Assembly: GCF_021405525.1 (NCBI RefSeq)
Contig: NZ_JAGQAG010000001.1
Coordinates: 1,240,001-1,304,000, forward strand
Direction: 5' to 3'
DNA length: 64,000 bases
From: Ruegeria pomeroyi
GTDB lineage: Bacteria; Pseudomonadota; Alphaproteobacteria; Rhodobacterales; Rhodobacteraceae
Part shown: piece after piece, positions 25,828 to 34,331 of the stretch
Numbering within the stretch: position 1 is the stretch's first letter
Layout: each line of letters begins with the position of its first letter
Translations under genes and position numbers: made by a program
Notes under the pieces: generated by a model
Seen by the model: the letters and a program-made list of their open reading frames with translations, nothing else
Told to the model about the DNA's origin: nothing
The model's database searches: none

Positions 25828-26013
25828 ACCTGTGGGTGTTTACGAATATTTCGCAGTTATGTGACCAACTTCACAGGAAAGTGCGCGACACTCTGGCAAG
25901 CTCGATCTTGCCGATACTACACGTGAGGCGGAGGTGAGTGGCCACTTCACGTTGCGTGTTGGGACGAGTTCGCGTGGTATGAAGAGGACGTAGGTTCAAC
26001 GCCTGCTTCCACC
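25828..26013 (+). ncRNA. ssrS: Candidate 6S RNA
   Basis: About 186 nt between nadK and a converging gene, with no reading frame but clear structure. GTGGGTGTT (25832-25840) can pair all nine positions with AACGCCTGC (25998-26006), as in the closing stem of 6S RNA. Internal hairpins include GGCAAG-CTCGAT-CTTGCC (25897-25914) and a central arm around GTGAGTGGCCACTTCAC. The GTGTT near the 5' end and GGTTCAACGCC near the 3' end resemble conserved 6S segments. 6S RNA binds the sigma-70 RNA polymerase holoenzyme. The identity is inferred from memory of the family; a covariance-model search would decide it. Ends approximate. Confidence 0.55.
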
Positions 26014-26049
26014 CTATCCAACGACCGTCAATTTTGAATGACGAGAGGG

Positions 26050-26080
26050 CCCCGGGCTGCGGCGAACGCCGCGCCCGGGG
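26050..26080. terminator. Long GC-rich hairpin
   Basis: CCCCGGGC-T-GCGGCG-AA-CGCCGC-GCCCGGGG forms a 14-bp stem with one bulge and a 2-nt apical gap. It lies between the candidate 6S RNA (+) and the amidase (-) and could end either transcript; no long T-run follows. Confidence 0.55.
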
Positions 26081-26107
26081 TCAATTCGCAAAGATAGCTT
26101 CGCCCCT

Positions 26108-27538
26108 TTATCGCATCTGCGCCCACAAATGCGGCGCCATGCGACCTACGCGCGCCTCGATCGCGGCGGCGGCATCCACCGCCATATCCTCGCGCCAGCG
26201 GCGGGCGGTGATCTGCACGTTGATCGGTTGCGGCCCCTTCGGCAGAGCCGCCAAGCGCGACGGCAGACAGGCGGCAGGCAGGCCCATGAAGTTCATCGAA
26301 TAGGACCAGACCGCCGCGCCCAGAACCTCGTGCACGCCCTCGGCGCCCTCGGTGTCGCGGTCGGGACCAAAGAAGGGCTGCGGCAGGAACGGGCCCAGCA
26401 CCAGAGGGTACTGCTCCAGGAACAGCGACCATTCGCGGGCGTAATGGCTGCGCTGCGCCATCACCTGCAACAGTTCGGTGCCGTGAAAGGGCGGGAATTC
26501 CTGGAAATAGACCTCGAAAATGTCGCGCACGGTCTGCGAGCCATAGGCATCGACATCCGCCTTCATCAGCGCCCAGACCTCGCCCATCAGCGCGCGATAG
26601 CCCGCGCGCCCGGCCTCGAACGCGTCGGGGGTCTCGACCTCTTCGACCAGATAACCGGCATCGCGCAGCGCGTCGCGGGCGGTGTCCAGCGCCGCCTCGA
26701 CCTCGGGATGCAGGTCATAGCCATAGGTCGCCTTGGTAAAGGCCACGCGGATCGGCCCTTCGGCCGGGGCGCCACGCCAGGGCAGGGGCACGTGGAACGG
26801 GTCGCGCGGATCGGGGGCGATCAGGCTGGGCATGGCCAGGTGCAGATCGGCGGCCGAGCGGGTGATCAGCCCTTGCACCGACATGGATTGCGCCAGCATG
26901 CCACGCTCGGCCTTCTGGCTGGGGTTCCAGGCAGGCACCCGGCCCAGACCGGGCTTCACGGTGACGGCGCCATTTGCCGCTGCCGGAAAGCGCAGCGAGC
27001 CGCCGATATCGTTGCCATGGGCCAGCGCGCCGATCCCCGCCATCACCGCCGATCCGGCCCCGCCCGAAGAGCCGCCGGGCGAAATATGCCGTCCCCAGGG
27101 GTTATGGGTCCGGCCATAAAGCGGGTTGTCGGTATCGGCACGGAACGAGAATTCGGGCGTATTGGTGCGCCCGATCACCACCGCGCCCGCGTTCTGGAGA
27201 TTGCGCACCACCGGTGCGTCACCGGGGGCAATCATGTCCTTGAGTGCGGTGACGCCATTGGTGGTGGCGTATCCGGTCTGATCCACATTGACCTTGATGG
27301 TGACCGGGACCCCGTGCAGCGGCCCGCAGGCTGCGCCCGCCGCGCGGGCCTTGTCCAGTTCCGCCGCGCGGGCCATCGCCGCCTCGGTACAGCTGTCGAC
27401 CACGGCATTCAGGCCGGGGTTCACCGTCTGCATCCGCTCGATGGCGGCGGCGACCGCCTGTTGGGCGCTCAGCGCGCCGCTTGTGGTTTGTTCCGCGATC
27501 TGGGTCGCGTCCAATTGCCAAAGCGCTGTTTCTGTCAT
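26108..27538 (-). CDS. Amidase signature family enzyme (GatA-like)
   Basis: 476 residues. The Ser-cisSer-Lys triad is visible: the Lys in VTIKVNVDQTG, the cis-Ser in SPGGSSGGAGSA and the nucleophile Ser in GNDIGGSLRFPA. The protein is a stand-alone amidase; no gatB or gatC lies nearby, and the tRNA-dependent GatA role is therefore unlikely. It probably hydrolyses a small amide. AGGAGG eight bases upstream fixes the start at 27538. It has no close operon partner. Confidence 0.9.
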   Translation of the reverse strand: MTETALWQLDATQIAEQTTSGALSAQQAVAAAIERMQTVNPGLNAVVDSCTEAAMARAAELDKARAAGAACGPLHGVPVTIKVNVDQTGYATTNGVTALKDMIAPGDAPVVRNLQNAGAVVIGRTNTPEFSFRADTDNPLYGRTHNPWGRHISPGGSSGGAGSAVMAGIGALAHGNDIGGSLRFPAAANGAVTVKPGLGRVPAWNPSQKAERGMLAQSMSVQGLITRSAADLHLAMPSLIAPDPRDPFHVPLPWRGAPAEGPIRVAFTKATYGYDLHPEVEAALDTARDALRDAGYLVEEVETPDAFEAGRAGYRALMGEVWALMKADVDAYGSQTVRDIFEVYFQEFPPFHGTELLQVMAQRSHYAREWSLFLEQYPLVLGPFLPQPFFGPDRDTEGAEGVHEVLGAAVWSYSMNFMGLPAACLPSRLAALPKGPQPINVQITARRWREDMAVDAAAAIEARVGRMAPHLWAQMR

Positions 27539-27613
27539 GTCCGGGGCCTCCTGCGGGCAGGTTAGGCGCCCCTTCGCCCAAAGGCCACGCCCGGAACCAA
27601 AGGTGACGCTAGG

Positions 27614-28189
27614 TCATGACCCCTCGCTGCCGAGGTATTTGCGCGCCAGTTCCACCACCCGGTCCGAGCTGAGGATGGGCGGGAACAGGCTCAGCACCTC
27701 GCCCTTGGCATCCAGCAGATAGATAAAGGCGCCATGGGTATAGACGGGCCCGTATTCGGGATCGACATAGGCCAATTCGCGCTCGACCGAATAGGCGTCA
27801 TAGGCGGCCTGCAACTCGGCCTCGGACCCGGTCAGGCCGATGAAGTCCGGGTGATACCGCGCCAGGGGCGCGTTCATCTCGCCGGGGCGGTCGCGTTCGG
27901 GGTCGACGGTAATCATCACCGGCGTGACGGGGATGCCGGCATCGGCCAGCCGGTCCACCGCGTCGGCCATCATCGGCATCGCCGCCGAGCAGATGCCGGG
28001 GCAGGTGGCATAGCCAAAGAACAGAAGCTGCCCATGCCCCTGTGGATCGGCCTGGCTGCGCCTTGCGCCGTTCTGGTCGGTCAGCTCGAACGGACCGCCG
28101 ACGTCAAAGGGCAGCGGTGCGTTGCCCGCCTGCGCGGGAGCCGCCAGAACGGCCCCCATCAGCAGGGTGGCCCCAAGCAGGCCGCGCAT
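27614..28189 (-). CDS. SCO1/SenC family copper or thiol protein
   Basis: 191 residues with a signal peptide (MRGLLGATLLMGAVLAAPAQ). The thioredoxin-like fold carries the copper motif CPGIC in GYATCPGICSAAMPM and the distal His in PVYTHGAFIYLLDA. SCO proteins deliver copper to the CuA site of cytochrome oxidase or act as thiol-disulfide reductants. Its ATG overlaps the stop of the upstream gene (TGATG), showing tight coupling to two other secreted proteins. No oxidase gene is in the window. Confidence 0.9.
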   Translation of the reverse strand: MRGLLGATLLMGAVLAAPAQAGNAPLPFDVGGPFELTDQNGARRSQADPQGHGQLLFFGYATCPGICSAAMPMMADAVDRLADAGIPVTPVMITVDPERDRPGEMNAPLARYHPDFIGLTGSEAELQAAYDAYSVERELAYVDPEYGPVYTHGAFIYLLDAKGEVLSLFPPILSSDRVVELARKYLGSEGS

Positions 28190-28749
28190 CAGAACCACTC
28201 CTTGATAAAGGCCTCGTCGGTTTCCAGACCCAGACCCAGATAGCCCTTGTCCTCGATATGATCGAGAATGCGGGGATCGCGGCGGAACCAGGGGCCCTTG
28301 CCGGTGGCCTCGGGGTTCTCTTCCTCCCAGACCTTGGTAAAGCGGTTGGCCTTTTCCCATTCGCCGCCGGGCAGGCGGATCATTTGCACCTGATAGACAT
28401 GTTTGGCGCCCAGATCCGGGTCGTCGATCAACAGCCCGTCCACCTCTACCGTCTGGCCGCAATAAGGGGCCAGATCGGCGGCGGCGCCCGAGAAGACCGG
28501 TTGCCCGTTCTTGAGCGGCAGGACCATCACGTTATCGGCGCTGCGCAACAGGCCCAGCTGCCGCTTGCCCGCGCCGCAATCGGCAGGGCAGTCGCCGGTC
28601 AGCTCACACAGCAGATCGACCACCTTGGCCTCGAAAAAGGCGGGCTGTTCGGCATAGAGGTTCCAGGGCTTGGCGGTCGACCCGGCCGAGAAATCCTGGG
28701 CGAGGGCGGGGCTGGCCAAGAGGGCCAATGCAAGCGAGAGGCGCTTCAT
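28189..28749 (-). CDS. Secreted Cys-rich protein, SCO operon
   Basis: 186 residues with a clear signal peptide (MKRLSLALALLASPALAQ). Three cysteines lie in the pattern C-x5-C-x3-C within VVDLLCELTGDCPADCGAGK, and a fourth follows in APYCGQTVEVDG. The central region (about 40-120) may be an OB-like beta barrel (VDLLC, VMVLPL, VEVDGLL). The C-terminus is acidic and aromatic. No named family recognised. Start 28749 overlaps the upstream stop (ATGA), and its own stop overlaps the SCO start. It resembles the upstream protein in the order of Cys and beta-strands, so they may be paralogues. A metal or thiol role is inferred from the SCO partner. Confidence 0.75.
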   Translation of the reverse strand: MKRLSLALALLASPALAQDFSAGSTAKPWNLYAEQPAFFEAKVVDLLCELTGDCPADCGAGKRQLGLLRSADNVMVLPLKNGQPVFSGAAADLAPYCGQTVEVDGLLIDDPDLGAKHVYQVQMIRLPGGEWEKANRFTKVWEEENPEATGKGPWFRRDPRILDHIEDKGYLGLGLETDEAFIKEWF

Positions 28750-29201
28750 TCCTTGGGCTCCGGAATGGCGAAGCCGGGCACGGGGCCATAGTCTTCGTGA
28801 TTGAGGTTGGTGATGTCGAGATCGCTGATCACCTGATCGACGATCAGGTAATTGATGCCGTCGCGCTGGTAATGCATCCCGTCCGCCTCGACCGTGTGCG
28901 AGGCGAGGCGAAGTGCGGTATCGCCCCCGGCCAGCTGGTCGTCCTGTTCGATCTTGAGCACCATGTAGATGGTGCCGTCCTCGGCCTGCAAGCCGACCGG
29001 GATGCCGCCCGCCGAGCACCACAGGGCGCAGGTATGGTGGGCCGAGCCGACCACCGCCTCGGGTCCGCCCATGACACCGGAATAATAACACCAGGTGTCG
29101 ATCAGTTCTCCGGTGACCTGGATGCGGTGCCCTTCGCTAGCCAGAGCGGGCAAGGCGGGCAGGGCGGCGGAACAGGCCAGTGCGGTCAGGAATGCACGCA
29201 T
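28746..29201 (-). CDS. Secreted Cys-rich protein, first gene of SCO operon
   Basis: 151 residues with a signal peptide (MRAFLTALACSAALPALPAL). The mature part has TGELIDTWCYYSGVMGG, then SAHHTCALWCSAGGIPVGLQ, giving Cys plus an HxC-x3-C set, and further strands TIYMVLKIEQ and TVEADGMHY. The G-[EK]-[LV]-[IV]-D-x-[WL]-C pattern recurs in the next protein. No named family recognised. GAGGTTACCC lies before the start. This is the promoter-proximal gene of the three-gene unit. Likely periplasmic; function unknown. Confidence 0.78.
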   Translation of the reverse strand: MRAFLTALACSAALPALPALASEGHRIQVTGELIDTWCYYSGVMGGPEAVVGSAHHTCALWCSAGGIPVGLQAEDGTIYMVLKIEQDDQLAGGDTALRLASHTVEADGMHYQRDGINYLIVDQVISDLDITNLNHEDYGPVPGFAIPEPKE

Positions 29202-29319
29202 GGGTAACCTCGTCAGTTGCAGCGATTGCGGTCAGGGTAGAAACCCACCCAGAGTCTGGCAATCACCGGGGCGATGACGGGCGATCACAAGCTGTTGGGC
29301 AGATGCGATGCGGGCAACG

Positions 29320-29350
29320 AAAAAGGCGCCACCCGCAGGGGGCGGCGCCT
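29320..29350 (-). terminator. Rho-independent terminator of prpE
   Basis: AGGCGCC...GGCGCCT arms (29324-29330 and 29344-29350) enclose a complementary inner stem (CCCGC/GGGGG). On the - strand the stem is followed by TTTTTCG. It begins 23 bp after the prpE stop. Confidence 0.8.
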
Positions 29351-29372
29351 GTTCTTGCGGTCGCGCTAGGGG

Positions 29373-31262
29373 TTACTTGGCGTAGCCCAGCGATTGCAGT
29401 GCGACCTTGATCTCGTCCAGAATGGCCGGGTCGTCGATGGTGGCGGGCATCTTGTACTCCTTGCCATCGGCGATCGAAACCATGGTGCCGCGCAGGATCT
29501 TGCCCGAGCGGGTCTTGGGCAGGCGGTCGACCACCACGGCCAGCTTGAAGGCCGCGACGGGTCCGATCTTGTCGCGCACCAGCTTGACCACCTCTTTCAC
29601 CACATCCGCGTGGTCGCGGTCGCACCCGTTGTTGAGGCAGAGGAAGCCCAGCGGCATCTGACCCTTGAGATCGTCGCTGACGCCGATCACCGCGCATTCG
29701 GCCACGTCCTCGTGGCTGGCCAGCACTTCCTCCATGCCGCCGGTGGACAGGCGGTGGCCCGCGACGTTGATCACGTCATCGGTGCGTGCCATGATATAGA
29801 GATACCCGTCCTCGTCGATCATGCCCGCATCGCCGGTTTCGTAATAGCCGGGGAAATGCTCCAGATAGGATTTCCTGAACCGCGCCTCGGCATTCCAAAG
29901 GCCCGGCAGGGTGCCCGGCGGCAGCGGCAGTTTCACCGCGATGGCGCCCAGCTCGCCGGGTTTCATCTGGTGGCCGCCTTCGTCCAGGATCTGCACGTCA
30001 TAGCCCGGCATCGCCTTGGCGGGAGAGCCCAGCTTGACCGGCAGTTCTTCGATCCCCAGCGGGTTTCCGGCGATGGCCCATCCGGTTTCGGTCTGCCACC
30101 AGTGGTCGATCACCGGCACACCCAGCGCCTTTTGCGCCCACACGATGGTGTCCGGGTCGGCCCGTTCGCCCGCCAGGTACAGCGCCTTGAGGCAGCTCAG
30201 GTCGTATTTCGCCAGCATCTCGCCCTTGGGATCCTCGCGCTTGACGGCGCGGATCGCGGTGGGGGCGGTGAAGAAGCTTTTGACCTTGTGCTCGGAAATC
30301 ACCCGCCAGAAGGTGCCCGCATCGGGGGTGCCCACGGGCTTGCCCTCGAACACGATGGTGGTGTTGCCGTGGATCAGCGGGCCATAGCAGATATAGCTGT
30401 GGCCCACGACCCAGCCCACATCGGATGCCGCCCAGAACACATCGCCCGGATCGACGTTATAGATGTTCTTCATCGTCCAGTTCAACGCCACCAGATGGCC
30501 AGCGGTCGGGCGCAGCACGCCCTTGGGCGCGCCGGTGGTGCCCGAGGTATAGAGGATATAGGCCGGATGGTTGCCCTCGACCGGCACGCATTCGGCCGGT
30601 TCGACACCATACTGGAACCCGTGCCAGTTGTAGTCGCGCCCCTCGACCAGTTGGGCCACTTCCTGCTCGCGCTGGAAGATCACACAGAAATCGGGCTTGT
30701 GTTTCGCCATGTCGATGGCGCCGTCGAGGAGGGGCTTGTAATGCACCACGCGGCCCGGCTCCAACCCGCAAGATGCGGCGATGATCGCCTTGGGCTGGGC
30801 ATCGTCGATGCGTACGGCCAGTTCGTTGGCGGCAAACCCGCCGAAGACCACCGAATGCACGGCGCCCAGACGGGCACAGGCCAGCATCGCCTCCAGCGCC
30901 TCGGGGATCATCGGCATGTAGATGATGACGCGGTCGCCCTTTTCCACACCCTTGGCGCGCAGGGCACCGGCCAGCATGGCCACACGATTGCGCAGTTCGA
31001 CATAGGAAATCTGCCGCTTGGTTTGGGTGATCGGGCTGTCATAGATGATCGCGGTCTGCTCACCTCGCCCGGCCTCGACATGGCGGTCGACCGCGTTCCA
31101 GCAGGTGTTGACCTTGGCATCTGTGAACCATTCATAGAGCGGGGCGTTGCTGTCATCGAGCGCACGGCTGGGCGCCTCGACCCAGTCGATGCTCTTGGCG
31201 GCCTCCATCCAGAAGGCTTCGGGATCGCTCTTCCAGCTCTCGTAAACGTCCTGATATGCCAT
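29373..31262 (-). CDS. prpE: Propionyl-CoA synthetase
   Basis: 629 residues of the ANL acyl-CoA synthetase family, with the acetyl/propionyl-type N-terminal ACAS_N segment (ESWKSDPEAFWMEAAKSIDW). The AMP-binding motif is YTSGTTGAPKGVLRPT, and the C-terminal catalytic lysine is in PKTRSGKILRG, the usual acetylation site. PrpE activates propionate, and to some degree acetate, for the propionyl-CoA pathway. AGGAGGAC places the start at 31262. The promoter region carries several TTTGCAAA sites, the motif of the short-chain acyl-CoA regulator PccR/ScfR. Confidence 0.93.
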   Translation of the reverse strand: MAYQDVYESWKSDPEAFWMEAAKSIDWVEAPSRALDDSNAPLYEWFTDAKVNTCWNAVDRHVEAGRGEQTAIIYDSPITQTKRQISYVELRNRVAMLAGALRAKGVEKGDRVIIYMPMIPEALEAMLACARLGAVHSVVFGGFAANELAVRIDDAQPKAIIAASCGLEPGRVVHYKPLLDGAIDMAKHKPDFCVIFQREQEVAQLVEGRDYNWHGFQYGVEPAECVPVEGNHPAYILYTSGTTGAPKGVLRPTAGHLVALNWTMKNIYNVDPGDVFWAASDVGWVVGHSYICYGPLIHGNTTIVFEGKPVGTPDAGTFWRVISEHKVKSFFTAPTAIRAVKREDPKGEMLAKYDLSCLKALYLAGERADPDTIVWAQKALGVPVIDHWWQTETGWAIAGNPLGIEELPVKLGSPAKAMPGYDVQILDEGGHQMKPGELGAIAVKLPLPPGTLPGLWNAEARFRKSYLEHFPGYYETGDAGMIDEDGYLYIMARTDDVINVAGHRLSTGGMEEVLASHEDVAECAVIGVSDDLKGQMPLGFLCLNNGCDRDHADVVKEVVKLVRDKIGPVAAFKLAVVVDRLPKTRSGKILRGTMVSIADGKEYKMPATIDDPAILDEIKVALQSLGYAK

Positions 31263-31358
31263 GGCGTCCTCCTCACGTTCGGCTGGCTGGTGTGTTAGGC
31301 ATAGCGGCGCCACCGGGCAAGCCGGACAAAGGACGTCGCGTCACATTATCGCAAGAAA

Positions 31359-31470
31359 TTTGCAGAGATTGCCTGATCGGGTCTGCAAATTTTTGCAAAG
31401 CCGCTTTTCTTGTCTGGTTTGCCGGAAAATTTGAGCCTCTTTGCAAAGTTGCAAATGATTGATCTGCAAA
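31359..31470 (-). promoter_or_regulatory. Cluster of TTTGCAAA sites, probable PccR/ScfR operator
   Basis: Five close copies of TTTGCAAA precede prpE: TTTGCAGA (31359-31366), TCTGCAAA (31382-31389), TTTGCAAA (31392-31399), TTTGCAAA (31440-31447), GTTGCAAA (31448-31455), with a sixth, TCTGCAAA, at 31463-31470. In Rhodobacter the ScfR-family regulator PccR binds paired TTTGCAAA boxes in front of propionyl-CoA genes (established knowledge). The regulator gene itself is not in the window. Confidence 0.7.
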
Positions 31471-31486
31471 GGTGCCGGAATCGCTC

Positions 31487-31876
31487 TTAGTCGGTCGTGC
31501 GGTCGAAGCGACGCAGATCGTCCTGCAAGTTCAGCCAGGGAAGTCGCGCGGCATGAAATACGTGAAACCGGGGTGGGAGCACCGACGGGTCCTCCAGCGT
31601 TGCGGTATAAAGATGGATGTTCACGCGATCATCGGCGTTGCGATAGGCCATCTGGGTGCCGCAGGTGCCGCAGAACAGCCGCTCGACACGGTCTGATGAA
31701 CGATAGATGCGCGGGGCATCGCCGCTCCACACGACACTCTCATGCGGAAGCCCGAAAAAGGCGGTGACCGGCGCGGCGCAGTTGCGGCGGCAATCGGCAC
31801 AGTGGCAATAACAGCTCCACGCGACGTCACCGTCGCTCTGCCAGCGCACCGCGCCGCAATGGCAATGTCCCTTCAT
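31487..31876 (-). CDS. GFA/CENP-V family zinc protein
   Basis: 129 residues, the small GFA (glutathione-dependent formaldehyde-activating enzyme-like) fold. The Cys ligands are visible: HCHCGAVRW, CYCHCADCRR and FCGTCGTQMAY, giving the two zinc clusters of the family. Real formaldehyde activity is doubtful for most members. AGGGAGA before ATG 31876 supports this start. It lies 37 bp before the maeB stop codon and reads in the same direction, upstream of the prpE promoter region. Confidence 0.9.
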   Translation of the reverse strand: MKGHCHCGAVRWQSDGDVAWSCYCHCADCRRNCAAPVTAFFGLPHESVVWSGDAPRIYRSSDRVERLFCGTCGTQMAYRNADDRVNIHLYTATLEDPSVLPPRFHVFHAARLPWLNLQDDLRRFDRTTD

Positions 31877-31913
31877 TGCGGTTCTCCCTGTTGGCGGCAA
31901 GACGCCACCGGGA

Positions 31914-34187
31914 TCAACCGTAGTGAGCGACCGGGGTTCCGGCAATGGCCGCCATGTTCAAAAGCCCGCGCGCGGTGATCGAGGGGGTCACGATATGCGC
32001 CTTGTTGCCCATGCCCATCAGGATCGGCCCAACCTCGATACCGCCCGCTTTCATCTTGAGCACGTTGCGTACGCCGCTGGCCGCATCCGCATGGGCAAAG
32101 ATCAACACGTTCGCCGCCCCATGCAGTCGTGAATTGGGAAAGATGCGCTGGCGCAGTTCAGGGTCCAGCGCGCTGTCGAGGTTCATCTCGCCCTCATAGA
32201 CAAAGTCACGCGGTTGGCTGTCCAATATCTCGATCGCCTGCCGCAACCGCAGGCCCGAGCCTTCGGCCTGGTTGCCGAATTGCGATTGCGAGCAAAAGGC
32301 GATTTGCGGTTCGATGCCGAAGCGGCGCACATGACGCGCAGCACCCAGCGTGATCTCGGCCAGCTCCTCGGGGCTGGGGCGGCTGCGCACATGGGTGTCG
32401 GCAATGAACAGCGGCCCGTCTTCCAAAATCATCAGCGACAGCGCGCCATGCGGGCGCAGGTCGTGGGTGCCCAGTACCTGCTGCACATAGTTCAGGTGCC
32501 AGCGATATTCGCCGAAGGTGCCGCAGATCAGGCTGTCAGCCTCGCCCCGGTGCACCATGATGGCGCCGATGGCGGTGGTGTTGGTGCGCATGATCGCCTT
32601 GGCCAGATCCGGGGTGACGCCGCGCCGCTGCATCAACTGGTGATAAGAGGTCCAGTAATCGTAGTAGCGCGGGTCGTTTTCCGGGTTCACGATCTGGAAA
32701 TCCTGGCCAGGGCGTACCGACAGGCCCAGCTTTTCACAACGCGCCTCGATCACCTCGGGGCGACCGATCAGGATCGGGGTCTCGGTGGTCTCTTCCAGAA
32801 TGGCCTGTGCCGCGCGCAGAACGCGCTCGTCCTCGCCCTCGGCAAAGACCAGCCGCCGCGCTGCCTTGGCCGCCGCCTCGAACACCGGGCGCATCAGCAG
32901 GGCGGATTTGAACACGCTCTGGTTCAGCTTCTGCCGATAGGCTTCCAGATCGGCGATCGGGCGGCGCGCGACGCCGCTCTCCATCGCGGCGCGCGCCACG
33001 GCAGAGGAGACGACCCCGACAAGGCGTGGGTCAAAGGGTTTGGGGATCAGGTAATCGGCCCCGAATGTCAGCTGCTCGCCCTGATAGGCTGCCGCCGCCT
33101 CGGCGCTGGTGGTGATGCGGGCGAGTTCCGCGATGCCTTCGACACAGGCGATCTGCATGGCGTCGTTGATCTCGGTGGCGCCCACATCCAGCGCCCCGCG
33201 AAAGATGAAGGGAAAGCACAGGACGTTGTTGACCTGGTTCGGAAAGTCGCTGCGGCCGGTTGCGATGATCGCGTCCGGTGCCACCGCGCGCGCCGCGTCG
33301 GGCAGGATCTCGGGCGTGGGGTTGGCCAGCGCAAAGATGATCGGACGTTTCGCCATGCGCGCCACCATCTCGGGCTTCAGCACGTTGGGCCCGCTGAGGC
33401 CCAGGAACAGATCGGCCCCCTCGATCACATCGTCCAGCGTGCGCAGATCGGTGGCTTGGGCAAAACACGCCTTTTGCGGGTTCATGTCCTCGGCGCGCCC
33501 CTCATAGACCAGCCCGTGAATATCGCAGAGCCAGATATTCTCGCGCTTCACGCCCAGTTTCAGCAGCATGTTCAGGCAGGCGATTCCCGCGGCGCCCCCC
33601 CCGGTCGAAACGATCTTGATATCCTCGAACGCCTTGCCCGCCACATGCAGCGCGTTGCGCGCAGCGGCGCCCACCACGATTGCGGTCCCATGCTGATCGT
33701 CGTGAAAGACGGGGATGTTCATCCGCTCGCGGCACAGTTTCTCGACGATGAAACAGTCGGGCGCCTTGATGTCTTCCAGGTTGATGGCTCCGAAAGTCGG
33801 CTCGAGCGCACAGACGATATCGGCCAGTTTCTCCGGGTCGCTCTCGTTCACCTCAAGGTCGAAACAGTCGATGCCCGCGAATTTCTTGAACAGGACCGCC
33901 TTGCCTTCCATCACCGGTTTGCTGGCCAGTGCGCCGATATTGCCGAGCCCGAGCACCGCGGTGCCGTTGGACACCACCGCCACCAGGTTGCCGCGCGCGG
34001 TATAGGTCTCGGCATGGGCGGCGTTATCCTTGATCTCCAGACAGGCCTCGGCCACGCCGGGCGAATAGGCGCGGGCCAGATCGCGGCCGTTGGCCATGGG
34101 TTTGGTGGCCCGAATCTCCAGCTTTCCGGGCTTGGGAAAGGCGTGGTAATCAAGCGCCGCCTGGCGCTGGCTGGGCTGGTCGGACAT
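31914..34187 (-). CDS. maeB: NADP-dependent malic enzyme, MaeB type
   Basis: 757 residues, the two-domain form. The N-terminal malic enzyme (about 1-430) has the NAD(P)-binding [17 protein letters not shown] and catalytic region [16 protein letters not shown]. The C-terminal domain (about 435-757) is phosphotransacetylase-like ([16 protein letters not shown] and [10 protein letters not shown]); in this class it is regulatory, sensing acetyl-CoA. It converts malate to pyruvate, making NADPH. The inverted repeat TAGTTTA-GCAT-TAAACTA lies 25 bp upstream of the start. Confidence 0.95.
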   Translation of the reverse strand: MSDQPSQRQAALDYHAFPKPGKLEIRATKPMANGRDLARAYSPGVAEACLEIKDNAAHAETYTARGNLVAVVSNGTAVLGLGNIGALASKPVMEGKAVLFKKFAGIDCFDLEVNESDPEKLADIVCALEPTFGAINLEDIKAPDCFIVEKLCRERMNIPVFHDDQHGTAIVVGAAARNALHVAGKAFEDIKIVSTGGGAAGIACLNMLLKLGVKRENIWLCDIHGLVYEGRAEDMNPQKACFAQATDLRTLDDVIEGADLFLGLSGPNVLKPEMVARMAKRPIIFALANPTPEILPDAARAVAPDAIIATGRSDFPNQVNNVLCFPFIFRGALDVGATEINDAMQIACVEGIAELARITTSAEAAAAYQGEQLTFGADYLIPKPFDPRLVGVVSSAVARAAMESGVARRPIADLEAYRQKLNQSVFKSALLMRPVFEAAAKAARRLVFAEGEDERVLRAAQAILEETTETPILIGRPEVIEARCEKLGLSVRPGQDFQIVNPENDPRYYDYWTSYHQLMQRRGVTPDLAKAIMRTNTTAIGAIMVHRGEADSLICGTFGEYRWHLNYVQQVLGTHDLRPHGALSLMILEDGPLFIADTHVRSRPSPEELAEITLGAARHVRRFGIEPQIAFCSQSQFGNQAEGSGLRLRQAIEILDSQPRDFVYEGEMNLDSALDPELRQRIFPNSRLHGAANVLIFAHADAASGVRNVLKMKAGGIEVGPILMGMGNKAHIVTPSITARGLLNMAAIAGTPVAHYG

Positions 34188-34211
34188 CTCGGAAAATCCT
34201 CCTCGGGGAAC

Positions 34212-34229
34212 TAGTTTAGCATTAAACTA
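34212..34229. promoter_or_regulatory. Inverted repeat between maeB and the VOC-bicupin gene
   Basis: TAGTTTA-GCAT-TAAACTA has perfect 7-bp arms. It is AT-rich in a GC-rich setting and lies 25 bp from the maeB start and about 100 bp from the divergent gene. It looks like a dimeric-repressor operator; the cognate protein is not identifiable. Confidence 0.5.
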
Positions 34230-34331
34230 AATTTGACGTGGCGGAAACCGGGATTTTTGCGCAACAAGGTCGCAGCCCCGCTTGCCAAAGCGGAGCACGA
34301 CCGCCACTCTCGCCCCGCGAGGGAGGGACCG

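Noticed and set aside
25828-26013. A two-piece tmRNA or a tRNA-like gene, because of the GGTTCAAC T-arm-like sequence
   Set aside because: No alanine-tag reading frame, no CCA-ended acceptor stem and too short for a permuted ssrA. A 6S-like fold fits better.
31359-31470. A short tandem repeat or CRISPR-like array upstream of prpE
   Set aside because: Units are only 8 bp, unevenly spaced and unequal; they fit regulator binding sites, not an array.
29394-34214. 634- and 666-codon reading frames on the + strand opposite prpE and maeB
   Set aside because: Antisense shadows of two long, well-identified genes; their products have no motifs and no start signals.
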